Shown here: positions 51,122 to 60,259 of the stretch, piece by piece | Layout of the letters: each line of letters opens with the position of its first letter | Numbering within the stretch: position 1 is the first letter of the stretch | Assembly: GCA_029259635.1 (NCBI GenBank) | Contig: JAJDEU010000062.1 | Span: forward strand, 62,001 to 126,000 | Source of the DNA: Planctomycetota bacterium | Lineage (GTDB): Bacteria > Planctomycetota > UBA1135 > GCA-002686595 | DNA: 64,000 nucleotides | Direction of reading: 5' to 3' | Program-made: the position numbers and the translations under genes | Notes under the pieces: generated by a model | What the model was told of the DNA's origin: nothing | The model's input: the letters and a program-made list of their open reading frames with translations, nothing else | Databases searched by the model: none

Positions 51122-52864
51122 CTAACCGATGGGTATCGGCTCCTCATGTGGCGATTTTTTCCTTTTCGAATCGGGCAAGGTGTGACTTTCCAGCTCGCGT
51201 ATCGCCGTTTCGCGGAGCTTGAACTTCTGTACCTTGCCGGTGACCGTCATCGGGTACTCGGTGACGACCTTCCAGTAACGCGGGATCTTGAAGTGAGCGA
51301 TATGCCCGGTGCAGAGCTCTCGGAACTCCGCGGGAGTGGGTGGCTTGGCGGCGTTCGGTCCGTGAAGACGGACACATGCGAGCAACTCTTCTCCGAGCCT
51401 CTCGTCCGGAACGCCGACGACCTGTGCGTCCGCGATCATGTCGAGTGTGAACAAGAACTCCTCGATTTCGCGCGGGAAGACATTCTCGCCACCGCGAATG
51501 ATCATGTTCTTGATGCGACCGGTGATCTTGACGTAGCCCTCGTCATCCATGACGCCCAGGTCGCCAGAGTGCAGCCAGCCGCTCTCGTCAATCGCTTCCG
51601 CCGTGGCTTCCGGCATGTTGTCGTAGCCGCGCATCACCTGGTAACCCCGGAAGCACAACTCGCCCGGCGCTCCACGAGGCACCGTGCGCCCCGTCTCGGG
51701 GTCGACGACTTTCAGCTCTTGGTGGGGCAGGACGCGTCCAACGGTGGAAACCCGCCGGTCGAGCGAATCGGAGGGCCCGGTCATCGTGGTGGCCGGCGAG
51801 GCTTCGGTTTGGCCGTAGGCGATCAAGACATCGGGCATGTGCATGCGCTCTTCGACCTTGCGCATGACCTCGACTGGGCAGGGAGCGCCGGCCATGATTC
51901 CCGATCGGAGCGAGGTTAGGTCGAAGTCCGCGAAGCTCGGCTCATCGAGCATGGCGATGAACATCGTCGGGACGCCGTGAAGAACGGTGCAGTGCTCGTC
52001 CTGAACAGCTCGCAGGGTTTCGACGGGATCGAAAGAGGGGCTCGGGATGACAATCGTCCCGCCGTGCGCGACGGTGCCCAAGTTGCTGATCACCATGCCG
52101 AAGCAATGGTAGAAGGGCACCGGAACGCACACTCGGTCTTGTGGTGTGAGCCCGAGCAACTCGCCAACCGAGAACGCATTGTTGAGAATGTTGTTGTGGG
52201 TGAGCAAGACACCCTTCGGCTTGCCGGTCGTCCCCGACGTGTACTGAATGTTGATGATGTCGTCGATGTCGAGGTTGTCTTCCTCGTCCTTCAACCTGGC
52301 ATCATCGAACTCGTCGCCAAGCTCGGCGAAGCTCCGGGTCGTGAGCATGCCGGGATGTTGAACATCGCCGATGAAGATGACGCTCTTCAGGTGGGGGAAG
52401 CGCCAGGAGTCGAGGTGGCCGGGTTCGGCCTTCAGAGCATCGGGGCAGACCTCGTAGAACATGTCGAGGTAGTTCGAGCTCTTGAAGGAGTCGATCAAGA
52501 TCAACGCGCGCGCCCGGGATTCCTTGAGCACGTATTCCAGCTCGTGGGTGCGGTAGGCCGGATTGATATTGACCAGCACGGCTCCGATCTTGGCGGTCGC
52601 GAACTGGGCGACCATCCACTCGTAGTTATTGATCGACCAAATCGCGACTCGGTCGCCGCGGCGAATTCCGAGCTTGAGAAAGGACTTGGCCGCGCGGTTC
52701 ACGATCTTCACGAACTCGCGGTAGGTGAACCTCAGTCCCCGTGGCACGGACACCAACAATTCGTTGTCGGGATAGGTGGCGGCGACACGATCCAGGCATT
52801 GGCCGATGGTTTCGCCGAGTAGGGGAGATTGGGATCCCCGAGATTCGTAACTGCGCGTTTTCAT
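51122..52864 (-). CDS. Acyl-CoA synthetase / AMP-binding enzyme
   Basis: This adenylate-forming enzyme of about 580 residues has the phosphate-binding loop IQYTSGTTGKPKGVLLTHNN, the VLIAYGQTEASP adenine site, SGDLGVMDDEGYVKITGRIK (the ATP Asp and hinge) and a C-terminal lysine in TGKVQKFKLRE. FYHCFGMVI and the general spacing resemble medium- or long-chain fatty acyl-CoA synthetases, which make acyl-CoA via an acyl-AMP intermediate. The chain length cannot be read. The ATG at 52864 follows GAGGA; the frame is open to 53008, but that extension is not protein-like. Confidence 0.93.
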   Translation of the reverse strand: MKTRSYESRGSQSPLLGETIGQCLDRVAATYPDNELLVSVPRGLRFTYREFVKIVNRAAKSFLKLGIRRGDRVAIWSINNYEWMVAQFATAKIGAVLVNINPAYRTHELEYVLKESRARALILIDSFKSSNYLDMFYEVCPDALKAEPGHLDSWRFPHLKSVIFIGDVQHPGMLTTRSFAELGDEFDDARLKDEEDNLDIDDIINIQYTSGTTGKPKGVLLTHNNILNNAFSVGELLGLTPQDRVCVPVPFYHCFGMVISNLGTVAHGGTIVIPSPSFDPVETLRAVQDEHCTVLHGVPTMFIAMLDEPSFADFDLTSLRSGIMAGAPCPVEVMRKVEERMHMPDVLIAYGQTEASPATTMTGPSDSLDRRVSTVGRVLPHQELKVVDPETGRTVPRGAPGELCFRGYQVMRGYDNMPEATAEAIDESGWLHSGDLGVMDDEGYVKITGRIKNMIIRGGENVFPREIEEFLFTLDMIADAQVVGVPDERLGEELLACVRLHGPNAAKPPTPAEFRELCTGHIAHFKIPRYWKVVTEYPMTVTGKVQKFKLRETAIRELESHTLPDSKRKKSPHEEPIPIG

Positions 52865-53311
52865 GAGAGCTTCCTCGAGTGTTTCTTCGAGTTCGAACTC
52901 CGCAGAGGGCCGGGAGTTCGGACGGACCTCCGGCAAGATCGAGGACCAAACTAAGACTAGGCGTTCTTGCCGCCCGGAGACATCCGCCCAGTGTCCACCT
53001 TGGGGCAAAACGGTTGCGTACCGGGCTGAGGTTCGAGGAGCTCATTGTCGATCGGAGGCCGGTGGATCACGACGGGAGCTAGCACCGGATTCCGGCGTTC
53101 TGGCCTCGGTCGCCGGGGACGCAGAGCTCGAATCGAGAGCGCACTTGTCGCGGCATGTGCCGCAAGCTGTCCGGCGCGGGATTAGTGCGAAGAGCGGTGG
53201 TGAAAAAGGATCCGTTGGAGGGGGAACCTGACCTGAGAGCTGGCGCGAGGGCCTTGACCGCGATGGAGTTGAGGGACAACACGTTAGACTGAGAGCCCCT
53301 GAGTTGAGTAC

Positions 53312-56008
53312 ATGGACAACGAGTCTCGCAAAGTGATTAGCGATGCTTGGGCGCTTCCTGCAGATGAAGTGCTCGCTCGTCTTCAGGTCAGCGCCGCCGA
53401 CGGTTTGTCGCAGGCCGAGGCCACTCGCCGACTCGAGGAGTACGGGCCGAATGAGCTCCGAACTCGCGAAAAGCGCGGCGCCTTTCGCATCCTGATCGAT
53501 CAGCTGCGGAGCACGGTGGTGCTCCTCCTCGCGGTAGCCGCCGTCCTCTCGTTTGCCTATGGCGGCACGAACGAAGGTATCGCGATTGTCGTCGTGCTGG
53601 TGATCAATACGTTGATCGGGTTCACCGTCGAACTTCGCGCGGTGCGATCGATGGATGCGCTGCGAGCGCTCGGTGGTGTTCGAACGCGAGTGCGGCGAGC
53701 GGGGCGTTCCACGATGGTGCGCGGCGAGGAAGTCGTGCCGGGTGACATTCTGGTTCTCGAAGGCGGAGACACGGTGACCGCCGATGCGCGCCTTGTTTCG
53801 GCGTCGCGTCTGCGTGCGAACGAGAGCACGTTTACGGGCGAGTCGGTTCCGGTGGACAAGACGAGCGATGCGCTCGAGAGCGCGGACCGCATCGATCAGC
53901 GCTTGAACATGATCTTCAAGGGCACCTCGCTCTCGGTGGGCAGCTGCGAAGCGGTCGTGGTGACGACCGGAATGCAGACGGAGCTCGGCCACATCTCCGA
54001 ACTGACGGAATCAACTGGCAGCGAGACGACGCCGCTGGAGAAGCAGCTCGTTCGCGTGGGTAACAAGCTGATTGTGCTGACGATCATCATCACGATCGTC
54101 GTCGTCATCGCTGGCGTGTTGGCCGGGAAGCCATTGCACTTGATGATCGAAACGGGGATCGCGCTCGCCGTGGCGACGATCCCCGAGGGTTTGCCGATCG
54201 TCTCGACGATTGCGTTGGCGCGCGGACTGTGGCGCATGTCCCGACGTCACGCCCTGATCAACAAGCTCTCCGCGGTTGAAACTCTGGGCGCGACGAGCGT
54301 GCTGTGCACCGACAAGACCGGCACTCTGACGGAGAGTCGCATGCGTGTGGCGCACGTTGTCTGCGCGTCGAACAGCGCAGACCTCAAGCCGAACGTCGAG
54401 TCGGAACCCGGCGCGCTCGAACTTCCTGCGGACTGTCGCTCGGCGCTCGAGCTCGGTGTCCTGTGTAATCGCGCGTCGCTCGCGGGGGAGGACGATGGTT
54501 CGCAAGCCGTCGGCGACCCGCTGGAGATTGCGCTCTTGCTCGCCGGTCTCCGAATCAATCTGAACCGCGCAGAGCTGATCGAAAGCTCGCCCGAAGTGGG
54601 TGCAGATGCCTTCGATGCGGTGACCAAGCTGATGGCGACTTTCCATCAGCGCGCCGATTCCGTTTTGGTCGCGGTCAAGGGCGCTCCCGAAGCCGTGATC
54701 GAAAACTGCACGCGCATCCTCGAGCTGGATAGCGAAGCCGAACTCGACGAGAGTCGCCGAGCGCGAGCACTCGGTGAGGCGGAAACTCTGGCGACGCGGG
54801 GGCTGCGCGTGATTGCCGTCGCGAGGCGGGTCTCGACCGAAGTTCCGAGCGATCCCTACGAGGGACTGACCCTGGTGGGGCTTCTGGGGTTGATCGATCC
54901 GCCGCGAATGGAGGTGCGGGAGGCCATCGAGAGTTGTCACTCGGCGGGCATTCGCGTCTTGATGATTACCGGCGATCACCCGGCGACGGCGGGCGCGATT
55001 GCGAAGGCCGTCGGGTTGGGGGGCGCTCTCGAACCGGAGGCGATGCCGGTTGTGGAGCAGGGCGTCTCTGTCGATGGTTTCGATCAGCTTTCGGCGGAGG
55101 AGCGCGAACGAATTCGCTCGCAGGATTTGTTCGCGCGTGTGAGTCCCGAGCAGAAGCTGAGCTTGATTCGATTGCATCAAGAGGCGGGAACCGTGGTCGG
55201 CATGATCGGGGATGGAGTCAACGATGCGCCGGCGCTCGAGCAAGCCGACATCGGAATCGCGATGGGACTTCGGGGAACGGAGGTTGCGCGCGAAGCGGCG
55301 GAGATGGTGCTTCGCGACGACTGCTTCTCGTCGGTGGTGGTGGCCGTCGAGGAGGGTCGCGTGATCTTCGGGAACATCCGTAAGTTCGTCGTCTACTTGC
55401 TCTCGTGCAACATCAGCGAGGTCATGGTGCTCGCCATCGCAGCCGGGGTCGAAGCGCCGTTGCCGATCCTGCCGCTTCAGATCTTGTTCCTGAATTTAGT
55501 CTCCGACATCTTTCCGGCCCTCGCGCTCGGTGTCGGACCGGGTCCGGCTGGCGTCATGAACCAGCCGCCGCGAGCGCCGAAGGAGGGCATCCTCACGGCT
55601 AGTCACGGTCGCTGGATCGCCGGTTACGGATCTCTGTTGACGGCCACGGTGCTGGCGGTCTTCTACTTGTGTCTGGGTCCGTTGGCGCTGCCCCAAGAGC
55701 GCGCGGTGACGGTGACCTTCCTCACGCTCGCGTTCGCGCAACTCTGGCACGTGTTCAACATGCGCGATCGGAAAACGCAGGTCTTCCGCAACGAGATCAC
55801 GGGCAATCCATTCGTCTGGGGTGCGCTCCTCTTGTGCACCATCCTGATCGGAATGGCGCTGTACGTTCCGATGCTGGCGTCCGTTCTGAAGCTCGAGCGC
55901 CCGACTCTCACGGAGTGGGTACTGGTTGCGGTCTTCAGCCTAATTCCGCTCGTGCTTGGTCAAGCCTTCGAGGTGTTCCGTCAAAAGCGGGGGGAGCGCG
56001 AACGATGA
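53312..56008 (+). CDS. Cation-transporting P-type ATPase (Ca2+ class, type II)
   Basis: The protein has 898 residues and a full P-type ATPase layout. The N-terminal actuator segment has TGESVPVDKT (residues 173-182), the phosphorylation site is DKTGTLTES with Asp334, and the hinge is MIGDGVNDAPAL (about residue 633). PEGLPI in the fourth transmembrane helix (IALAVATIPEGLPIVSTIAL) is the signature of type II Ca2+ pumps of the SERCA/PMCA kind. NISEV in M5 and the N-terminal cation-ATPase_N segment support the same. It pumps Ca2+ (or Mn2+) out of the cytoplasm. The stop overlaps the start of a Na+/Ca2+ exchanger gene by 4 nt (ATGA). Confidence 0.93.
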   Translation: MDNESRKVISDAWALPADEVLARLQVSAADGLSQAEATRRLEEYGPNELRTREKRGAFRILIDQLRSTVVLLLAVAAVLSFAYGGTNEGIAIVVVLVINTLIGFTVELRAVRSMDALRALGGVRTRVRRAGRSTMVRGEEVVPGDILVLEGGDTVTADARLVSASRLRANESTFTGESVPVDKTSDALESADRIDQRLNMIFKGTSLSVGSCEAVVVTTGMQTELGHISELTESTGSETTPLEKQLVRVGNKLIVLTIIITIVVVIAGVLAGKPLHLMIETGIALAVATIPEGLPIVSTIALARGLWRMSRRHALINKLSAVETLGATSVLCTDKTGTLTESRMRVAHVVCASNSADLKPNVESEPGALELPADCRSALELGVLCNRASLAGEDDGSQAVGDPLEIALLLAGLRINLNRAELIESSPEVGADAFDAVTKLMATFHQRADSVLVAVKGAPEAVIENCTRILELDSEAELDESRRARALGEAETLATRGLRVIAVARRVSTEVPSDPYEGLTLVGLLGLIDPPRMEVREAIESCHSAGIRVLMITGDHPATAGAIAKAVGLGGALEPEAMPVVEQGVSVDGFDQLSAEERERIRSQDLFARVSPEQKLSLIRLHQEAGTVVGMIGDGVNDAPALEQADIGIAMGLRGTEVAREAAEMVLRDDCFSSVVVAVEEGRVIFGNIRKFVVYLLSCNISEVMVLAIAAGVEAPLPILPLQILFLNLVSDIFPALALGVGPGPAGVMNQPPRAPKEGILTASHGRWIAGYGSLLTATVLAVFYLCLGPLALPQERAVTVTFLTLAFAQLWHVFNMRDRKTQVFRNEITGNPFVWGALLLCTILIGMALYVPMLASVLKLERPTLTEWVLVAVFSLIPLVLGQAFEVFRQKRGERER

Positions 56009-56940
56009 TGGCCTTCCTGCTCTTGTGCGTGGGACTCGCCGGTCTGTGGTGGGGAACCGAGCTTGCCGTTCGTGCGGCGATCCGCATCGCCGACGCGCGT
56101 GGACTGTCGCAGGCTTTCGTCGGCATGACAATTCTGGCGATTGGCACCGACGTGCCGGAATTGGTGATGTCTATTGTCGCGGGTATCGAACGACTGCAGG
56201 GCATCGAGACTTCCGGAATTGTCGTGGGAAGCGCCGTTGGCAGTTGTCTTGGGCAGATCGGTCTCGTGCTCGGAATCGCCGGACTCACGGGCTACTTGAC
56301 GTTAAAGCGCTCTCGTATCTGGACCGATGGCGTGATGCTCTTGGGTTCGATCGTGCTGTTCGGACTGGTGCTCTTCGACGGTGAAATCGATCGCGTGGAA
56401 GGCGGTCTGTTAATCACGATCTATGTGATCTACTTCCTGCTGTTGATCCGACGTGAGCAGAGGAGCGAGACTCGCGCGAAGGCGCGCTCGATTCCGTGGA
56501 GAGAGGGGTTGCAGTGCGCTCTCGGTCTCACCTTGGTCGCGGGTTTTTCTCACTTGGTTCTATCGAGTGCTCTGACCCTCGCGGATTCATGGGGACTGAA
56601 GCAAACCGTTGTGGGGATCGCGTTGATCGGAGTGGGGACCAGCCTTCCGGAGTTGGCGCTCTCCATTTCGGCGGTGCGCAAGAAGGCTGGCGGTTTGTCG
56701 GTGGGCAATATTCTGGGCAGCAACATCTTCGACATGCTCGTGCCTCCGGGATTCGCAGCACTGATCGCGGAACTGTCGATCGACGCGGCGCAAGTTCTGG
56801 CTCTAGACCTTCCGGTCCTGTTTCTGATCAGCCTGCTCGCTCTCATCTTCTTCACGAAGAAGCGCGGCCTGCAGAAGATCGAAGCCGCGAGTTTGCTCTT
56901 GGCGTATTTGGTCTACGCGGTTCTGCGCGTGGCCTGGTGA
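56005..56940 (+). CDS. Sodium/calcium exchanger family antiporter
   Basis: This 311-residue inner-membrane antiporter has two inverted Na_Ca_ex repeats. The first has FVGMTILAIGTDVPELVMSI and the second VVGIALIGVGTSLPELALSI; the acidic residue after each P is the ion ligand. GSAVGSCLGQIGLVLGIAGL and GNILGSNIFDMLVPPG are the paired GS/GN motifs. The ATG at 56005 overlaps the Ca2+ ATPase stop codon (ATGA); the longer open frame back to 55669 is only a shadow of the ATPase. The two genes form a Ca2+-export operon. The antiporter drives Ca2+ out with a Na+ or H+ gradient. Confidence 0.93.
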   Translation: MMAFLLLCVGLAGLWWGTELAVRAAIRIADARGLSQAFVGMTILAIGTDVPELVMSIVAGIERLQGIETSGIVVGSAVGSCLGQIGLVLGIAGLTGYLTLKRSRIWTDGVMLLGSIVLFGLVLFDGEIDRVEGGLLITIYVIYFLLLIRREQRSETRAKARSIPWREGLQCALGLTLVAGFSHLVLSSALTLADSWGLKQTVVGIALIGVGTSLPELALSISAVRKKAGGLSVGNILGSNIFDMLVPPGFAALIAELSIDAAQVLALDLPVLFLISLLALIFFTKKRGLQKIEAASLLLAYLVYAVLRVAW

Positions 56941-56945
56941 AAGCG

Positions 56946-57138
56946 GATACGGAGCCTGGCTCCACTCCCAACCTTCACGGCGAGAATGTACCGCACTAAT
57001 TTCCCTCATACTCATTTAGCTCAAGGGCAGCACCAAGCTGTCTAGCTGAGCTTCGTTGGCGACGGACGCACGAATCCAATTCAGATTGTGCGGTACCTGC
57101 CAAGGGTTGAGGTCTGGACGGGAGCCTGACTCTGTATC
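56946..57138. repeat. 193-bp REPIN-like element, copy 5, opposite orientation
   Basis: This has the same length as the other four copies but is inverted relative to them and more diverged inside. Arms GATACGGAGCCTGGCTCC and GGAGCCTGACTCTGTATC and the internal ATGTACCGCAC/GTGCGGTACC pair are kept. It lies between convergent genes, 5 nt after one stop and 12 nt from the other. Confidence 0.9.
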
Positions 57139-57150
57139 AGGGAAGGTTCG

Positions 57151-57417
57151 CTAAGACTCGGACGTCCGTGCGAGCAGCTCGCGCCCTCGTCCGGAGTGGA
57201 CCGGAACGATCTCTGCGCTTTGACAGGCGTGACAGGCCCAGTGTGAGTGGATGCTCCTCAGGCCGGTGTAGAAGAGGCCTCCCACGAAAATGAGCGGAAG
57301 GGTGACGAGGTAGAGAAACGCCTCCGTGAGCCCGTCGCGAGGTGAGACCCAAATCGCGACTCCTTCCGTGTAGCAGCGGGTGCAGACGATGCGAGTGTTT
57401 GAAGTCTTTTTGGCCAT
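57151..57417 (-). CDS. Small membrane protein with two CxxC zinc-ribbon halves
   Basis: The ATG at 57417 follows a CAGGAG ribosome-binding site; the 88-residue product starts MAKKTSNTRIVCTRCYTEG. CTRC and CHAC (WACHACQSAE) are separated by one long hydrophobic helix (LTEAFLYLVTLPLIFVGGLF), so the two CxxC pairs could bind one metal only if the helix is a hairpin or the protein oligomerises. The function is not recognised. It is divergent from a sigma-factor gene 180 nt away. Confidence 0.75.
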   Translation of the reverse strand: MAKKTSNTRIVCTRCYTEGVAIWVSPRDGLTEAFLYLVTLPLIFVGGLFYTGLRSIHSHWACHACQSAEIVPVHSGRGRELLARTSES

Positions 57418-57596
57418 TGGATCTCCTGGGTGTTGTCGAACCGAGTCTAGCCGACCGCTCAAGGTGAAGCACCGTTGCGGTAAATCAACCCGATCAGAAC
57501 GATCTGACGGATTAGAATCGAAATTCGAAAGATTCCTGCCCAGTCTCCAGCGAGCTCCGTGTCTCCGTGGCTGGGAAGCGGGATCTTCCTTTACCC

Positions 57597-60230
57597 ATGC
57601 AAGGCGACGCCACCAACCCCGATCTGTTCGAGCTCCATGCTGGCTTTCTTCGCCGTTTGGCGAAGCAGCTGGTGACCGACGAGCACGACTCGGAAGACCT
57701 GGTCCAGGAAACCTGGGCGGTCTTTGCGGAGAAGAATCAACGGGGGCAGCGGCCGCGAAATCTTCGCGGCTGGCTCGCGACGGTCATTCGCAACCGCGCG
57801 AACAACTTTCGCCGCGATCGTGCGGCTCGACGCGATCGCGAGACGCAAACCTTCGATGAGTCTTCGCGGGCGGACAGCACCGCTCGCGATCTGGCTGTTC
57901 AAGAGCGAGTGCTTGCGGCCGTGACGGCTCTGCGAGAGCCCTTTCGCGGCGCGATCTACATGCGCTACTACCAAGGCCTGACGCCAACGGCGATCGCCGC
58001 CGAACTCAAGGTTCCGGTGGCGACGATCGACTCGCGGCTCTTGCGCGGGCGCGCTCTGATTCGCGAACAGTTGAATGTCGAATTTGGCGACAACCGTGTC
58101 TGGCTCTCCGCTCTGATCCCGCTCTGCCCTCCGAACTTATTCCTTCCGCCGGTACAACTTCCGCCGGTGGAACTTCCGGTGGGGCACCTCCCGGTGGGGC
58201 CAATAGCAAGCGTAGGAGCTCTGGGCATGAAACTCGTTCTCGCAATAGTCGCGTCCATCACTGTTATCTCCGCAGCGCTTTGGACAACGCTCGACGACGG
58301 AGAGGCGGGCGATTCGGAGCCGATTCCAGCTGTGCACGCGGAGACCTTGGCGATGGAACTGCCGAGTGAACTAGAAACGATCGAGCCGCTCGTTGCGGAG
58401 CTAACTCCCAGCTCGCGCAAACCCACGACGAGTACGAGCAGCACCGACGAGTCCGAGGAATTGGCCGCCGCTGTTCCGGCAACGTTGGGCCTAGGTGGTC
58501 TCGTGTTGGACCTCGACGAGTGGCCCGTACCTTCCCTGCAGCTTCGGTTTCAACCGACTCCAAGCTCGGGCGGTTTTGGACCGGAGGTCTCCACGCAATC
58601 GAACGGAAGCGGCGAGTTTGAGTTCGAGGGGCTCTTTGGAGCGGGCCGCGTCTACGCCGACGAGCCGGGTTGGACGACGGTCTTCGAAGGGGCGCTCGCG
58701 CGCGAGACTCTGCCGGGCGAGCGGGCAGAGACGTCGGTCGTCGTCGCGCGATCTCGAGAAGTTCGCCTGCGCGTCCAGGACGAAGAGGGCTTGGGCATCG
58801 ACGGCGCGCTCGTCAGAGTCGTGTTCCCGCCGAGCTTGCACAAGCGAACCGAAAACACGTTCGAGCGCTCGGCCTTGGTGCAAATCGAGGACGTGACCTC
58901 GTCCTCGGGTTCGACTTCACTCGTCATGCCGAGCGTCGCGGGCATTCATCTACGCGTACAGAAGTTTGGCTTTGAGGATCTCGTGTTCGATTTTGATGCG
59001 AGCGCGGCGGCAACCGCGAACGAGGCGGAGATCGTGCTCACTATGGTTCACCTCTCGCAGCGCGACCAGACCTTGTCGGGCCGAGTGGTCGATCTCTACG
59101 GAACGCCGATCCCCGGGGCGTGTGTCGAGCTCGGTCGCCTGGGTACACGCTGTGACGAGGAGGGGCGCTTTCACTTTGATCTGTCGAAGCGCGATCCTTT
59201 CGCGAGCTTCAACGAGGGCGAGCGCTACGTGCCGCGACTTACCGCCGTCCATAGTGGGTGGAGAGCGGCCACGCTTGAGGCGGCGCTCGACGCAGACGGC
59301 GAGCCGGATTGGCCCGACGATATTGTCCTGCAGCTGATCGAGCGTCCGCTCTCTATCTCGGGCAGAGTTATCGACGAGAACGGTGCACCGATCGAGGGCG
59401 CGCTCGTCTTTGTCCCGAAGCTTTCGTTGATTGCCGGGCGCACGACGATCGAAGCGGAGATGCGCGGCCAGGACGAGGACGGCGAGTTTCTGATCACGGA
59501 GCGCACGGACGCATCCGGTCGTTTTGAATTCGGAGGCTTGCTCGACAAGCCCTATACGATCGCGGCTTTCCTGGAGGACTCGCTGGTGCGCGGTCAAGTC
59601 GAGCACGTTGCCGCGGGCGAAGAGCAGGTCGTGATACGTCTCGACCGCACGGCGATCTGGCCTGAGGTGCGCGGTCGCGTGGTCAATCGCGACGGCATAC
59701 CGCTCGCCGGACTCAAGCTGACTCCCGGTATGGCTTCGCAGTCGGCGGCCGGCACAACCGGCGACTGGAATACGTCGGAAGACATGGAGCCGGTGACGAC
59801 GGACGACGACGGGCGCTTTGTCCTCCTCAACATTCCCAAGCGTTTCATGCGAGTCGACATTGTTCATCCCGAGACCCTCTTCGCGCATAAGGAATTGAAT
59901 GCCGAAGGTGCACGTGAGGATGAGCGCGGCAACCTGATCGACCGCAACTTTGAGGTCGGCCTTCGCATGCGCTTCCACGTCCAGCTCGATCAGCCCACCG
60001 AAGCCGATGCCATCCGGGTGCTCGACGCCGACGGAGAAGAGATCGAAGCCCTCACCCAGACGGCCAACAGCTACTTCACTTCGCCGCGCAATCAGCTCCT
60101 GCACGACGGTCTCTCCGGGCACCTGTTTGTCGGAGAAGACGCGCGCGAGATGGTGCTCCTGAAGGATGGCGCGGAGGTGCGCCGCATTCCGCTGGACCTG
60201 AAGTGGTTGGAGGAGACGGTGATTCGCTAG
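57597..60230 (+). CDS. Sigma-70 ECF-type factor fused to TM and carboxypeptidase-regulatory-like repeats
   Basis: The ATG at 57597 (MQGDATNPDLFELHAGFLRR) is used; a GTG at 57567 is possible. Residues about 10-165 carry sigma region 2 (LVTDEHDSEDLVQETWAVFA, LRGWLATVIRNRANNFRRDR) and region 4 (REPFRGAIYMRYYQGLTPTA, LKVPVATIDSRLLRGRALIR). A proline-rich spacer with short repeats (FLPPVQLPPVELPVGHLPVG) and a membrane helix (LVLAIVASITVISAALWTTL) follow. About 600 residues of regulatory-like beta domains complete it (LVLDLDEWPVPSLQLRFQPT, LSGRVVDLYGTPIPGACVEL, SISGRVIDENGAPIEGALVF, VRGRVVNRDGIPLAGLKLTP). It is a second tethered-sigma gene of the same architecture as that at 38789, without adjacent anti-sigma factor. 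Confidence 0.88.
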   Translation: MQGDATNPDLFELHAGFLRRLAKQLVTDEHDSEDLVQETWAVFAEKNQRGQRPRNLRGWLATVIRNRANNFRRDRAARRDRETQTFDESSRADSTARDLAVQERVLAAVTALREPFRGAIYMRYYQGLTPTAIAAELKVPVATIDSRLLRGRALIREQLNVEFGDNRVWLSALIPLCPPNLFLPPVQLPPVELPVGHLPVGPIASVGALGMKLVLAIVASITVISAALWTTLDDGEAGDSEPIPAVHAETLAMELPSELETIEPLVAELTPSSRKPTTSTSSTDESEELAAAVPATLGLGGLVLDLDEWPVPSLQLRFQPTPSSGGFGPEVSTQSNGSGEFEFEGLFGAGRVYADEPGWTTVFEGALARETLPGERAETSVVVARSREVRLRVQDEEGLGIDGALVRVVFPPSLHKRTENTFERSALVQIEDVTSSSGSTSLVMPSVAGIHLRVQKFGFEDLVFDFDASAAATANEAEIVLTMVHLSQRDQTLSGRVVDLYGTPIPGACVELGRLGTRCDEEGRFHFDLSKRDPFASFNEGERYVPRLTAVHSGWRAATLEAALDADGEPDWPDDIVLQLIERPLSISGRVIDENGAPIEGALVFVPKLSLIAGRTTIEAEMRGQDEDGEFLITERTDASGRFEFGGLLDKPYTIAAFLEDSLVRGQVEHVAAGEEQVVIRLDRTAIWPEVRGRVVNRDGIPLAGLKLTPGMASQSAAGTTGDWNTSEDMEPVTTDDDGRFVLLNIPKRFMRVDIVHPETLFAHKELNAEGAREDERGNLIDRNFEVGLRMRFHVQLDQPTEADAIRVLDADGEEIEALTQTANSYFTSPRNQLLHDGLSGHLFVGEDAREMVLLKDGAEVRRIPLDLKWLEETVIR

Positions 60231-60259
60231 CGCGGGTCGCCTGTCATCACCTTGTCAGT

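Noticed and set aside
55669-56004. 5' extension of the antiporter gene
   Set aside because: It overlaps the Ca2+ ATPase in another frame and lacks membrane segments. The ATGA overlap at 56005 is the natural start.
1264-57138. Dispersed repeats as a CRISPR array
   Set aside because: Copies are hundreds to thousands of bases apart with genes between them, are palindromic over their whole length, and no cas gene is present.
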